A DNA stretch of 43,922 bases from Deltaproteobacteria bacterium (GCA_019237945.1 JAFAOG010000197.1:1-43922), one strand, 5' to 3'; shown: positions 1 through 7,874, counted from the first letter of the stretch. The notes: a model not told the origin generated them from the letters alone. Numbers and translations are program-made.

Positions 1-513
1 GCCGAAGCCGGCCGCGAGCTCGCCTTCGACGACGATCGCGATGCCGTCGCTCGCAACGGCCCGCACACCGCCACCGAGATGCAGCGGGATCGCGAGCCCG
101 GTGACGCTGTCGCCGGTGTAGCGCACGATGCCGAGCCCGAGGCCCGCTCGCGCGAACGGCCAGAACTGATCGCGGCCGCCGAAGTAGCGCCGCACGTTCG
201 CCGACACCTCGACGCGCCCGCCCTGCAACAACCCGTGGTCGCACACGAACGCATTCTCGCGATCGCGGAAGCACGCCGCCGAACCGCCACCGAGCGTGAA
301 CGCGGCGATGCCGTCGAAGAAGTCCTGATCCGAGAGCTGGTAGACGTAGTGCCCGCTGATGTGCAGCCCGCCCGGCGTGACGCGTCCGCCGGCCGCGATG
401 CCGAGCTCGGCGCCGATCGCCTGCTGGCTCGAGTCCGGCGGCGTCAGTGGGGGTGGCTCTGCGTGCGCCGCGGTCGCGACGACGAGGCCAAGGAGCCCTA
501 ACCGCCGCGACAT
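1..513 (-). CDS. Outer-membrane barrel-like protein, N-terminal part (runs off left edge)
   Basis: This ORF is missing from the supplied track because it is open at the window edge. Reading the minus strand from ATG at 511-513 gives 171 codons without a stop. It begins with a Sec-type signal peptide (MSRRLGLLGLVVATAAHA, then EPPP). The mature part is Gly-rich with alternating hydrophobic stretches: IGAELGIAAGGRV, HYVYQLSD, VEVSANVRRYFGG, FWPFARAGLGLGIVRY and IPLHLGGGVRAV. This is the look of a small outer-membrane beta-barrel of the OmpA/OmpW/opacity type, with residues before each strand end favouring aromatic or polar side chains. Two Cys flank a short insert (ACFRDRENAFVCDHG) and could form a loop disulfide. 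Its start overlaps the stop of the upstream lipoprotein gene by 16 bases, so the two are probably cotranscribed. Role: envelope protein; ligand unknown. The barrel call is from pattern, not from a family match. Confidence 0.75.
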   Translation of the reverse strand, partial: MSRRLGLLGLVVATAAHAEPPPLTPPDSSQQAIGAELGIAAGGRVTPGGLHISGHYVYQLSDQDFFDGIAAFTLGGGSAACFRDRENAFVCDHGLLQGGRVEVSANVRRYFGGRDQFWPFARAGLGLGIVRYTGDSVTGLAIPLHLGGGVRAVASDGIAIVVEGELAAGFG

Positions 514-827
514 ACCATCACCTTCGCGCCGGCGCCGTGGCTGTCGACGGACTTGCACGTGTAGCCGGTGCCGAGGAACGCGCAGTCCGCATCGCCGACG
601 CACGAGAACGCGCACACGCCGCCTTGCTCGTCGATGCACGTCGAGTCGGTCGGGCAATTCGCGGCGGAGTCGCACGTGACGGTGCAGAAGCCGCCCGGCC
701 AGTCGCCGCTCGGCACGAGACAGCGCTCGTTGCACTCGGCGGTCTTGTCGCAGCGGGCGCCGAGCGTGCGCGAGACGTCGAGGTTCTGACATCCGGCGAG
801 CAGCAGGGCGAGCATCGCGATCCGCAC
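498..827 (-). CDS. Small Cys-rich lipoprotein
   Basis: A 109-residue predicted lipoprotein with a GTG start. The N-terminus is a short type II signal with lipobox LLAGC, so Cys13 should be lipidated and the protein anchored in the envelope. The mature part carries about a dozen Cys in a repeated spacing (CDKTAEC, CTVTCDSAANC, CSTCID-like, CAFSCVGDADC), which suggests several disulfide-bonded mini-domains. Such D-x-D-C lipoproteins are abundant in Myxococcota, where most have no known function. It has no recognisable Shine-Dalgarno. A TAGGGT hexamer at 834-839 sits 6 bases upstream of the GTG, fitting a leaderless transcript. The stop overlaps the start of the following barrel gene by 16 bases, suggesting an operon. 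Confidence 0.8.
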   Translation of the reverse strand: MRIAMLALLLAGCQNLDVSRTLGARCDKTAECNERCLVPSGDWPGGFCTVTCDSAANCPTDSTCIDEQGGVCAFSCVGDADCAFLGTGYTCKSVDSHGAGAKVMVCRGG

Positions 828-833
828 GCGCCG

Positions 834-839
834 ACCCTA
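834..839 (-). promoter_or_regulatory. -10-like hexamer, leaderless geometry
   Basis: On the minus strand TAGGGT lies 6 bases before the GTG start at 825-827. The spacing would place the transcription start at the start codon itself. It is one member of the window-wide pattern described in the findings. Confidence 0.45.
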
Positions 840-863
840 ACGCAGCGCGATCGCCAATGCCAA

Positions 864-1496
864 CTAGAGCGCGCGGCGACGGCGCGTCGCACCGGCGATG
901 TGCGCGAGCGCGCTCACCAGCGCTTCGCCCGCGCGCGGCGAGTGACGCGACGCGAGCACGAGCGGCTGCAGCTGCGATTCGATGTCACCGCTGCCGCGAA
1001 GCGGTCCCGTGCCGCTCCACGCGAGCTCGAGCGCACGCTGCGCGGCGACCTCGCCGATCAGCACGGCGAACTGCGGCGTCGCGATGCACGCGAGGCGCGC
1101 GAGATCCGCGATCGAGCACGCGCTGAGCCGGCCGCCGGCGAGCAGAAAATCGGCGAGCGCTTCCCACGCGCGCACGTCGAGGATCGGGGCCTCGGGCGGA
1201 GCCTCGGGCACGCGCACGACGTTCGGCGCGACCGCGCCCTGATCGGGCGGCGTGATCAGCACGACGCCACAGTCCCGGCCCTCGAGGATCAACATCCGCA
1301 CGAACCGCCGCTGCACGCGCGCCTCGTGCTTGGCGGCGACGACGCCGTCCGCGGTGCTCGAGTCGACGCCGTGCAGCCGGTGCCGCACCATCCGCTTGCC
1401 GGGCATCTCGATCAGCAGCTCGTCGTGCTCGAGCGCGACCTCCGCGCGAGCCGGCCGCCACGGCACCGAGTCCCGGTAGAGCGCAGTACGGCCCAC
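864..1496 (-). CDS. Hypothetical protein, 210 aa
   Basis: I do not recognise this family. The GTG start is supported by a TGCTACAGT extended -10-like element ending 6 bases upstream and by GC-rich third codon positions throughout. The N-terminal 80 residues are beta-rich and basic (HDELLIEMPGKRMVRHRLHG, RRFVRMLILEG). The remainder looks alpha-helical (AWEALADFLLAGG, ADLARLACIATPQFAVLIGE). A short basic tail ends in TRRRRAL. There is no signal peptide or membrane segment, so it is probably cytoplasmic. It sits between the lipoprotein gene and the HTH-EIIA gene, all on the minus strand but each apparently with its own promoter, so context says little about function. Confidence 0.65.
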   Translation of the reverse strand: MGRTALYRDSVPWRPARAEVALEHDELLIEMPGKRMVRHRLHGVDSSTADGVVAAKHEARVQRRFVRMLILEGRDCGVVLITPPDQGAVAPNVVRVPEAPPEAPILDVRAWEALADFLLAGGRLSACSIADLARLACIATPQFAVLIGEVAAQRALELAWSGTGPLRGSGDIESQLQPLVLASRHSPRAGEALVSALAHIAGATRRRRAL

Positions 1497-1502
1497 ACTA
1501 GA

Positions 1503-1511
1503 ACTGTAGCA
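1503..1511 (-). promoter_or_regulatory. Extended -10 (TGCTACAGT), leaderless geometry
   Basis: The minus-strand element TGC-TACAGT is followed by 6 bases (TCTAGT) and then the GTG start of the 210-aa hypothetical gene. An identical TGCTACAGT with a 6-base gap precedes the crotonase gene near 23.86 kb, which makes chance less likely. Confidence 0.55.
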
Positions 1512-1532
1512 CCGCCCTACGAATTACTCCCG

Positions 1533-2387
1533 CTACGCTTTTTTGGCTGCTTTGGCGCTCTTCCGCGACTTCGGGGCCGGCTTCTCGGGCTCGGGCTGCT
1601 TGGCGGCCTGGAGCCGGCGAATCGCCCGCAACCGCAGCGTCTTGTCGAGCTTGGGCTTGAACGCCGCCGCCTGGATCTCGGGGACGATGCCGGCGCGTAC
1701 CTGGGCGTCTTCCTTGAGCAGCAGCGCGCGAACCTGATCGGGCGAGCTGAGCGCGCGCAGCTTCGCGATCGTCGCCGGGTTGCGCAGCGCGCGGGCAAGC
1801 CGCCCCAGGATCGGCAGGTGCAGCCGGTCGTACTTGAGGCCGAGCAGGAAGAACAGGTACGTCGAGTTCCCGTCGGGCGCGCCGAACGGAATGCCGGTCC
1901 AGCTGCGGCCCACGACGATGAACGGCCGCGCGATCTTGCCCTTGTCCTTCGCACGCGTGTGCAGGAATGCGACGCCGCCCTCCATCGCCGTCGACGCCAG
2001 GCTCTCGCGCTCGACGACCGCGCCGACGAACCACGGCTTGTCGGCCAGCCATCCGTTCGTGTACGCGCGCGCCGCGAGCTCCTCGATCACGCCGAGCGCG
2101 GTGTTCGCGCGCAGGTTCGTGACGATCGCCTGATCCGGCAGCAGATCCTCGAGCGGCAGCTTCATGCCATCGGGCACGTCGGTGAATGCCTCGTCCTCGC
2201 CGACGAGCTGCTGCTCGATCCACTCGTCGATCGCGGCCTTCTTGAACCGCCACTGGCGCTCGAGCTGGATCGCAGGAATCTTTCCGTTCGCCACGAGCTT
2301 GTTGACGGTCACCTCGTCGAGGTGCAGGTACACCGCTAGCTCGTGAATCGTCAGCAACTGTGCGTCGGTACCTTGCTTTTTCGGCAT
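1533..2387 (-). CDS. HTH (excisionase-type) domain fused to PTS EIIA domain
   Basis: A 284-residue predicted regulator. Residues about 11-62 form an excisionase/MerR-like helix-turn-helix with the usual wing (LLTIHELAVYLHLDEVTVNK, then IPAIQLERQWRFKKAAIDEW). Residues about 77-215 resemble the mannitol/fructose EIIA (EIIANtr) domain (LPLEDLLPDQAIVTNLRANT, AVVERESLASTAMEGGVAFLH). In that family the His of the GVAxxH motif is the phospho-acceptor; here it would be His143. The last 60 residues are a Lys/Ala/Pro-rich tail (RLQAAKQPEPEKPAPKSRKS). The inferred role is a DNA-binding protein whose activity responds to phosphotransfer from a PTS/NPr relay. No EI or HPr gene is in the window. I prefer the ATG at 2385-2387 over the track start (codon 28 of that ORF), because the upstream part has no domain and would overlap the divergent gene. 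An ATG at 2405 is the alternative. Confidence 0.82.
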   Translation of the reverse strand: MPKKQGTDAQLLTIHELAVYLHLDEVTVNKLVANGKIPAIQLERQWRFKKAAIDEWIEQQLVGEDEAFTDVPDGMKLPLEDLLPDQAIVTNLRANTALGVIEELAARAYTNGWLADKPWFVGAVVERESLASTAMEGGVAFLHTRAKDKGKIARPFIVVGRSWTGIPFGAPDGNSTYLFFLLGLKYDRLHLPILGRLARALRNPATIAKLRALSSPDQVRALLLKEDAQVRAGIVPEIQAAAFKPKLDKTLRLRAIRRLQAAKQPEPEKPAPKSRKSAKAAKKA

Positions 2388-2443
2388 CAGCTCGCTCGGG
2401 CGCATTCTACGGCCGTTTGCGCGCGCATGTGGCCTGCGTGCCG

Positions 2444-2449
2444 TAAGAT
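2444..2449 (+). promoter_or_regulatory. -10-like hexamer TAAGAT, leaderless geometry
   Basis: TAAGAT ends exactly 6 bases (TTCGGC) before the GTG start of the PrsW-like gene. No Shine-Dalgarno is present. It lies in the 68-base divergent spacer shared with the HTH-EIIA gene. Confidence 0.5.
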
Positions 2450-2455
2450 TTCGGC

Positions 2456-3340
2456 GTGAGGGCACCACGCTGGTCGCTTCGCCGCGCCAGGAACCTGGTC
2501 GGCACCAAGTTCCTGCTCGTCGCAGGCCTGGTCGGCTTCGTGGTCGTCGCCTGGCTCGTCGAGCTGGTCGCCGGTCTCCACCACCCGGTCGACCTCGGCC
2601 CGCTACTCGCCGCGCTCGTCGCCGGCATCCCCGCCGTGTTCTGGCTCGGCTTCTTCTACCTGATGGACCGCCACGAGCCCGAGCCGAAGCAGCTCGTGAT
2701 CGGAGTCTGCGTCCTGGGCGCGCTCGTCGCCGCGCCGCTCGCCGACTTCGTCCAGTACCAGGCCGTCCCGCCGATCTCGCTCGCCGTCTACGGCGTCTCC
2801 TGGCATTCGCTCGACCGCATCCTCTACGCCGTCTTCGTCGCGGGGCTCGCCCAGGAGATGTGCAAGTACGCGGTCGTTCGCTACACGGTCTACATGTCGC
2901 GCGAGTTCGACGAGCCGATGGACGGCATCGTCTACATGATGGCGTGCGGCACCGGCTTCGCGGTGTGGGTCAACTACCACCGGCTCTCCGGCCAGGGCCA
3001 CCAGGTGATCCTGTCGACCGGCGCCGCCCAGGCCGTCGTCACGACGCTCGCCCACGCGTCGTTCGCGGGCGCCCTCGGCTACGTCATGGGCCGCGCGAAG
3101 TTCTCGCGCCGCCCGGCGATCGTCCGCGGCATCCTGCTCATGCTCGGCCTGCTCGGCGCCGCCGCGCTCAACGGCCAGTTCGCCGTCGTCGAGAACTGGG
3201 TGATCGGCCAGGGCATGGCGCAGCACCCCTGGCGCGGAGTCGGCTACGCCGCGGCGTGCGCGAGCGCAGTGTTCGCCGTGATCTGGCTCGTGTCGCAGCG
3301 CCTGCTGCGCGACTCGCCGTTCCGCAAGGAGCTGGCGTGA
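2456..3340 (+). CDS. PrsW-family intramembrane protease-like protein with altered motifs
   Basis: A 294-residue polytopic membrane protein with about eight hydrophobic segments. It shows the PrsW-protease layout: a short acidic loop after TM2 (FYLMDRHEPEPKQL), a motif equivalent to EExxK (AQEMCKY, residues 132-138), FDEPMDGIVY followed by GTGFAVWVN, and an H-x-x-F-x-G helix (HASFAGALGY, His200). In the family the paired Glu, a downstream Glu (GFAxxEN) and the His are thought to bind the metal. Here the first Glu is Gln133 and the ENxxY Glu is Val172, while Glu134, Lys137 and His200 remain. It may therefore be a weak or non-proteolytic homologue. The stop overlaps the GTG start of the trypsin-like protease gene as GTGA, so the two are translationally coupled. 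PrsW cleaves an anti-sigma factor in Bacillus; no such substrate gene is adjacent here. Confidence 0.82.
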   Translation: MRAPRWSLRRARNLVGTKFLLVAGLVGFVVVAWLVELVAGLHHPVDLGPLLAALVAGIPAVFWLGFFYLMDRHEPEPKQLVIGVCVLGALVAAPLADFVQYQAVPPISLAVYGVSWHSLDRILYAVFVAGLAQEMCKYAVVRYTVYMSREFDEPMDGIVYMMACGTGFAVWVNYHRLSGQGHQVILSTGAAQAVVTTLAHASFAGALGYVMGRAKFSRRPAIVRGILLMLGLLGAAALNGQFAVVENWVIGQGMAQHPWRGVGYAAACASAVFAVIWLVSQRLLRDSPFRKELA

Positions 3341-6300
3341 GCGACAAGCCCGACAAGCCCGACAAGGCGAAGAAGCCGCGCAAGAAGCGGACGCCGGCGG
3401 CGGGCGTGCCGGCGCGCGACTCGCAACCGGCGCTCGACGATTCGCAGCCGGTCGCGCGCAAGTCGCAGCCGTCGGTCGACGACCCGCAGCCGGTCGCGCG
3501 CGAATCCGCGCCGTCGCTCGCGGGGTCGACGGAGTCCGGATCGGTTGCCGTCGACTCCGGCCTGATCATCCAGGCGATTCCCGACGAGGCATCCGCATCG
3601 GCCGCGATCAGCGCGGCGACGGTGGTCGCGCGCGACGACGAGGCCGTGGTCGCCGCCGCGAAGCTCGCATCGGCCGCGCATCCGGCGGCACCGATCCTGC
3701 CATCGACAGGCGCGTCGGAGCCCGTGCCCGTGGCATCGACGGGCGCGCCCGAGCCGGTTGCCGTCGAGCACGGGCGCACGATGCCGCTCGAGCTTCCGCA
3801 GCGCGAGCCGAGCACGCCGCAACCGGCGCCGCAGCCCGGCGAGGCGCAGAAGGAGACGCAGCGCGTCGAGTCGCTCGCGAGCCAGCCGATCGCGACCGGC
3901 CAGCCCGCCGCAACCGCCGGGCGCCCGTCCGCGGCGCCGACGCAGAAGCTCGAGATCATCGCCGACGAGCCATCGGCGCGGGCTCCGAACGTGGCGACGG
4001 CCGCGCCGAGCGCGACCGGCACGTCGGTCGTGTTCCCGCCGTCGCCGACGAGCCGCGAGCCGGCCGCATCGGTGCCGTCGCCCGCGACCGGCGAACCGGC
4101 GACACGCGCCTCGTCGCCCTCGATCGCGCGGCCGACCACGCAGCCCGGCGACACCTCCACCGCCGCCGACGGAGCTCGAGCGCCCTCGAGCCCGCCCGAG
4201 CCCGGCGCCGCGCCGGTCGTGCAGCCGCCCGTGCTGCCCTCGCCCGCCGAGGCGGCGCTCGAAGCGGCGCGCATCGTCAGCCAGATGGTCGACATCGACA
4301 GCGAGTCGGGCGCCGTGATCGCGGCGGCGGCGGCGGCCGGTGCGGCGATCGAAGCAGCGGTCGCCGCGCAGAAGGCGGCCGCGGCGGGGCCGATCGTCGG
4401 CGTCATCGCCGGGGCACCGCCGTCGAGCGAGCCCGGCGAGGCTCCGCCGCCTCTCGGGGAGCTCGCGGCCGCGCAGGCCGGACCGCCGCACGATCCGGTG
4501 ACGACGGTGCGCCTCTCGCGCGATCGGATCTTGCGTGCGCTCGCCGAGGAGCCGGCCGCCGACGGTGGCGCGCGGCAGCCGCGGGCGCGTACGGAGCCGG
4601 GGTTGCCTCGCGACAGCTCGCCTTCGCTGCCGCACATCCCGACGCGCGCGCGCACCGAGCCCGGCATCGAGAACGAGTATGCGGAGTTCGATCCGGTCGC
4701 GATCGCGGCGGCGGCGATCGGGAGGCTGCGCCAGCGGGCGCGCACGGACCTCGCCGAGCTGCGCGTGCAGTACCAGCGGCACGACCTGCTCGTGCTGCTG
4801 TTCGCGTTCGTGCTGATCGTCGTCGCGGGGCGCATTCACGCGCACCTGGTGACGCCCGCGCACAAGAAGTTCGATCAGCACGGGCTCGTGTTCGATCATC
4901 CGTCGGGATGGCTGGTCACCGAGCGCGTGCCGGTGCCGCCGCCGCGGCTGTTGCACGATGCGCTCGGCGGCGCCGCGAAGGACGATGCGCTCTATCACGC
5001 GGAGCTGACCGAGAGTGGCGGCGGAACGGGCAAGCTCGAGGTGCTCGTCGACAAGAAGCCCGCGTGGAGCAACATCGTGACGGGGCTCGAGCTCGACCGG
5101 CGCACGCGGTGGGGCGAGCTGTACCGGCTCGACGACAGCAGCGTCCGCAGCATCGCCGGTCACGACTGGCTGCGCACCGCGTATCACTACGCGCATGCGG
5201 AGAAGGACGATGTGCCGCGCGTCGATCATGCGGTCGAGTACGCGACGATCGATCGCGAGCAGCTGTACGTGCTCACGCTGTTCGGCACGCCCGGCGAGCT
5301 CGAGCGGCTCGAGGAGATCGTCGAGCCGAGCCTGCGCGTCGCGACGCAGACCGGATTGCCGCTCGTGCCGCAGACGACGCGCGTCAGCCAGAAGAAGTAT
5401 CCGGCGAACGTCGCGCGTGCGTTCGACTCGACGGTGATGGTCGTGGTGGCGGATCTCGTCGACGGCCGGCTGCGCGCGCGCGGCGGCGGCAGCGGCGTGA
5501 TCGTCGGCGCCGACGGCTCGATCCTGACGAACTATCACGTCATCCACGACAAGGACGGCCGGCTGCACGACGTGTTCGTGATCGGACGGTTCAGCGAGCC
5601 GGATCAGGCGCCGCAGCTGCAGTGCGCCGGGCGGCCGAATCGCAGCAAGCTGCAGCGCGATCTCGATCTCGCGCTGATCAAGTGCGACATGGACCTCGAC
5701 GGCCGCGCGTGGAATCCGACGAGCGCCGGCGGCATGTGGGCGACGCTCGGCGAGGCGAAGGCGAGCGACATCAAGATGGGACAGCGGCTGTGGGTGCTCG
5801 GCTATCCCGACGTCGGCGGCGGCGGGCTGACGCTCAGCGAAGGCGAGGTCGAGGGCTGGACCGGCGAGGACGGGACGCAGGGCCGCGACTTCATCAAGAC
5901 CGACGCGAGCATCACGCACGGCAACAGCGGCGGCCCGGTCGTCGACGATCAGGGTCGGCTCGTCGGCATCGCGTCCGCGTTCCGGACGAAGGTCACGGCC
6001 TCGGGATCGGTAATCGAAACCGCGCAGATCGGGCTCGTGCGACCGCTCGGCACCGCGAGTGATCTGCTCGCGATCGCCGCCGCCGGATGGACGCCGCGCG
6101 AGGGCCACACCGATGTCGAGCTGACGCCGACGGCGGTCGAGGCCGCGGCCGAAGGCGTGCGCATCTACACGACCGTGCTCGACGACGCGACGGAGGCGCC
6201 GGTGCGCGATGCGCTCGTGATGGTGCTCAAGCCCGGCGTCAACACGAGCTCGCTCGACATGAACCGCCTCGACGATCAGACGATCGCATGGGGCAAGACG

Positions 6301-6474
6301 AACGGCGCCGGCGAGGTCCGCCTCAAGCAGCTCGTGCCCGTGCCCGCGACGTACACGGTGATGGTGATCGCGCCCGGCTACGAGCCGCTGATCGGCGAGA
6401 ACGAGCTCCACCTCGATGCGAAGACTCCGTCGAGCTTCGATCCGTGGGGCAAGATCGGTCTCCGCAGCCGCTAG
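3337..6474 (+). CDS. Membrane-tethered HtrA/trypsin-like serine protease with long Ala/Pro-rich N-terminus
   Basis: I start this gene at the GTG at 3337, inside the track's longer ORF, because it overlaps the PrsW stop (GTGA) and the upstream 160 codons are a shadow of that gene. The product is 1045 residues. Residues 1-480 are low-complexity Ala/Pro/Glu sequence with a short DSQPALD/DSQPVAR/KSQPSVD repeat near the start. One membrane segment follows at about 483-500 (LLVLLFAFVLIVVAG). A mixed alpha/beta region spans about 510-690, then the S1 protease domain at about 700-915 with a complete triad: His734 (LTNYHVIH), Asp777 (DLDLALIK) and Ser864 (HGNSGGPV). The C-terminal ~110 residues resemble a carboxypeptidase-regulatory beta-sandwich (APVRDALVMVLKPG, GAGEVRLKQLVPVPATYTV). 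No PDZ domain is visible. Predicted topology: cytoplasmic disordered N-terminus, periplasmic protease. Likely role: envelope quality control or site-1 cleavage. Confidence 0.88.
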   Translation: MSDKPDKPDKAKKPRKKRTPAAGVPARDSQPALDDSQPVARKSQPSVDDPQPVARESAPSLAGSTESGSVAVDSGLIIQAIPDEASASAAISAATVVARDDEAVVAAAKLASAAHPAAPILPSTGASEPVPVASTGAPEPVAVEHGRTMPLELPQREPSTPQPAPQPGEAQKETQRVESLASQPIATGQPAATAGRPSAAPTQKLEIIADEPSARAPNVATAAPSATGTSVVFPPSPTSREPAASVPSPATGEPATRASSPSIARPTTQPGDTSTAADGARAPSSPPEPGAAPVVQPPVLPSPAEAALEAARIVSQMVDIDSESGAVIAAAAAAGAAIEAAVAAQKAAAAGPIVGVIAGAPPSSEPGEAPPPLGELAAAQAGPPHDPVTTVRLSRDRILRALAEEPAADGGARQPRARTEPGLPRDSSPSLPHIPTRARTEPGIENEYAEFDPVAIAAAAIGRLRQRARTDLAELRVQYQRHDLLVLLFAFVLIVVAGRIHAHLVTPAHKKFDQHGLVFDHPSGWLVTERVPVPPPRLLHDALGGAAKDDALYHAELTESGGGTGKLEVLVDKKPAWSNIVTGLELDRRTRWGELYRLDDSSVRSIAGHDWLRTAYHYAHAEKDDVPRVDHAVEYATIDREQLYVLTLFGTPGELERLEEIVEPSLRVATQTGLPLVPQTTRVSQKKYPANVARAFDSTVMVVVADLVDGRLRARGGGSGVIVGADGSILTNYHVIHDKDGRLHDVFVIGRFSEPDQAPQLQCAGRPNRSKLQRDLDLALIKCDMDLDGRAWNPTSAGGMWATLGEAKASDIKMGQRLWVLGYPDVGGGGLTLSEGEVEGWTGEDGTQGRDFIKTDASITHGNSGGPVVDDQGRLVGIASAFRTKVTASGSVIETAQIGLVRPLGTASDLLAIAAAGWTPREGHTDVELTPTAVEAAAEGVRIYTTVLDDATEAPVRDALVMVLKPGVNTSSLDMNRLDDQTIAWGKTNGAGEVRLKQLVPVPATYTVMVIAPGYEPLIGENELHLDAKTPSSFDPWGKIGLRSR

Positions 6475-7874
6475 CCGCGCAGCGCGCCCTGGATCGCCGC
6501 CTCGAGCATCGACGCGTTGAACGGCTTCTCGAGGAACGTATCGGGCGGCTCGACGCCGTGCGCCTGATCCGTGTAGCCCGACATCAGGATCACCGGCACG
6601 TTCGGCTGCAGCTCGCGGACGATCGGCACCAGCTGATAGCCGGTGCGCTTCGGCATCATCACGTCGAGCAGCACGACGTCAAACTTCTCGGTGCGCAGCA
6701 GCTGCGCCGCTTCCTCGCCGTCGGCGGCGAGCACCGGCACCGCGCCACGTCGCTCGAGCATGCGGCGCACGGTCGCGCGGATCGTCGGCTCGTCGTCGGC
6801 GACGAGGACGCGCAGGCCGGTCAGCTTCGCGAGCGGCGGCTGCTGCGACGTCGGGCGGCGGCGCGGCGCGACCGCACCCGGCACGACGGGCAGGCGCACG
6901 CGGAACGTCGCGCCGTGATCGACGCGCGACTCGCACTCGAGGTCGCCGCCGAGGCGCCGCACGATGCCGAGCGCGGCCGACAGTCCCAGCCCGCGGTGCT
7001 CGGCCTTCGTCGAGAAGAACGGATCGAAGATGCGCGACAGCGTGCTCGGCTCGATGCCGCGGCCGTTGTCGCAGACCTCGAGCTCCCAGTGCGGCGAGCC
7101 GTTGATCACGACAACGCGGCTCGCGACGCGAATCTCGCCGTCGGTCGCGGGCAGCGCCTCGCTCGCGTTCTCGATCAGATCGGCGATCACCTGGCGCAGC
7201 AGGCCGCGGTCGGCCTCGATCGCGATCCCGCCGCCGCCGGCGATGTCGACCGCGAGCTTCGCGCCGGGACGCACGAGTGACTCGAAGCGATCGTGCGACT
7301 CCGCGAGCAGCGCGTCGGGATCGAGCAGCATCGTGACGAAGCGGCCGCGGCCCGCGAACGCGAGCAGCTGGCGCGACAGCTGGGACATCCGGCGCGCCGC
7401 CGCTTCGATCCGCAGCACGGCCTCGCGCCCGGGGTCGCTGAGGTCGTCTTCCTCGCGCAGCATGCTGGCATCGGCGATCACGCCGACGAGCTGGTTGTTG
7501 AACTCGTGCGCGAGATCGCCGGCGACCATGCCGAGGCTCTCGAGCCGCTGCGGCCCGCTGGCGACCGCCGGACGCGGCGCGAGCTCGTTGAAGATCGCGA
7601 GCACCTGACGGCCGCGCAGCGCCGCCGTGACGCGCACGGTTTGCCGGGCGAGCTCGATGTCCTTGGCGAAGCCGTGGCCCTCGGTGACGGCGGCGACCAC
7701 CGCCCGCCAGTGACGGTCGAGGCCGAGCGCAGCGACGGTGTCGCCCGCGGCCGGGCTGGTGCCGAGCAGGCGGGCGAGCGGCGGGTTGACCGCGAGGACC
7801 GTGCCATCACGCTCGACGAGAGCAGCCGCGACCGGCAACCAGTCGAGCTCGTTAGGAGGGAGTCGATCGCTCAC
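6471..7874 (-). CDS. Hybrid sensor histidine kinase (PAS-like, HisKA, HATPase, receiver)
   Basis: A 467-residue cytoplasmic kinase with no signal or membrane segment. The order is a PAS-like N-terminus (residues ~10-100, VERDGTVLAVNPPLARLLG), a HisKA helix with the phospho-acceptor His123 in LAHEFNNQ, an ATPase domain (LIENASEALP N-box, DNGRGI G1, FFSTKAEHRGLGLS), and a C-terminal receiver whose phospho-acceptor is Asp404 (VVLLDVMMPKRTGY) with the conserved Lys in LEKPF. The AHEFNN signature is that of the NtrB-like kinase group. The GTG start has a clear Shine-Dalgarno (AAGGAG, 4-base spacer), unlike many neighbours. No output regulator is adjacent, so it is an orphan; the partner must be elsewhere. 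Its stop overlaps the convergent protease stop by 3 bases. It shares its architecture with the kinase at 25.0-26.8 kb. Confidence 0.93.
   Translation of the reverse strand: MSDRLPPNELDWLPVAAALVERDGTVLAVNPPLARLLGTSPAAGDTVAALGLDRHWRAVVAAVTEGHGFAKDIELARQTVRVTAALRGRQVLAIFNELAPRPAVASGPQRLESLGMVAGDLAHEFNNQLVGVIADASMLREEDDLSDPGREAVLRIEAAARRMSQLSRQLLAFAGRGRFVTMLLDPDALLAESHDRFESLVRPGAKLAVDIAGGGGIAIEADRGLLRQVIADLIENASEALPATDGEIRVASRVVVINGSPHWELEVCDNGRGIEPSTLSRIFDPFFSTKAEHRGLGLSAALGIVRRLGGDLECESRVDHGATFRVRLPVVPGAVAPRRRPTSQQPPLAKLTGLRVLVADDEPTIRATVRRMLERRGAVPVLAADGEEAAQLLRTEKFDVVLLDVMMPKRTGYQLVPIVRELQPNVPVILMSGYTDQAHGVEPPDTFLEKPFNASMLEAAIQGALRG

Noticed and set aside
2860-3336. Upstream extension of the protease ORF
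   Set aside because: It is the PrsW gene read in another frame. The GTG at 3337 overlapping the PrsW stop is the coherent start.
3244-6411. Minus-strand ORF of 1055 aa antisense to the HtrA-like gene
   Set aside because: Arg/Ala/Leu-rich shadow produced by GC-biased third positions. The plus frame has a full catalytic triad, a membrane helix and a coupled start.
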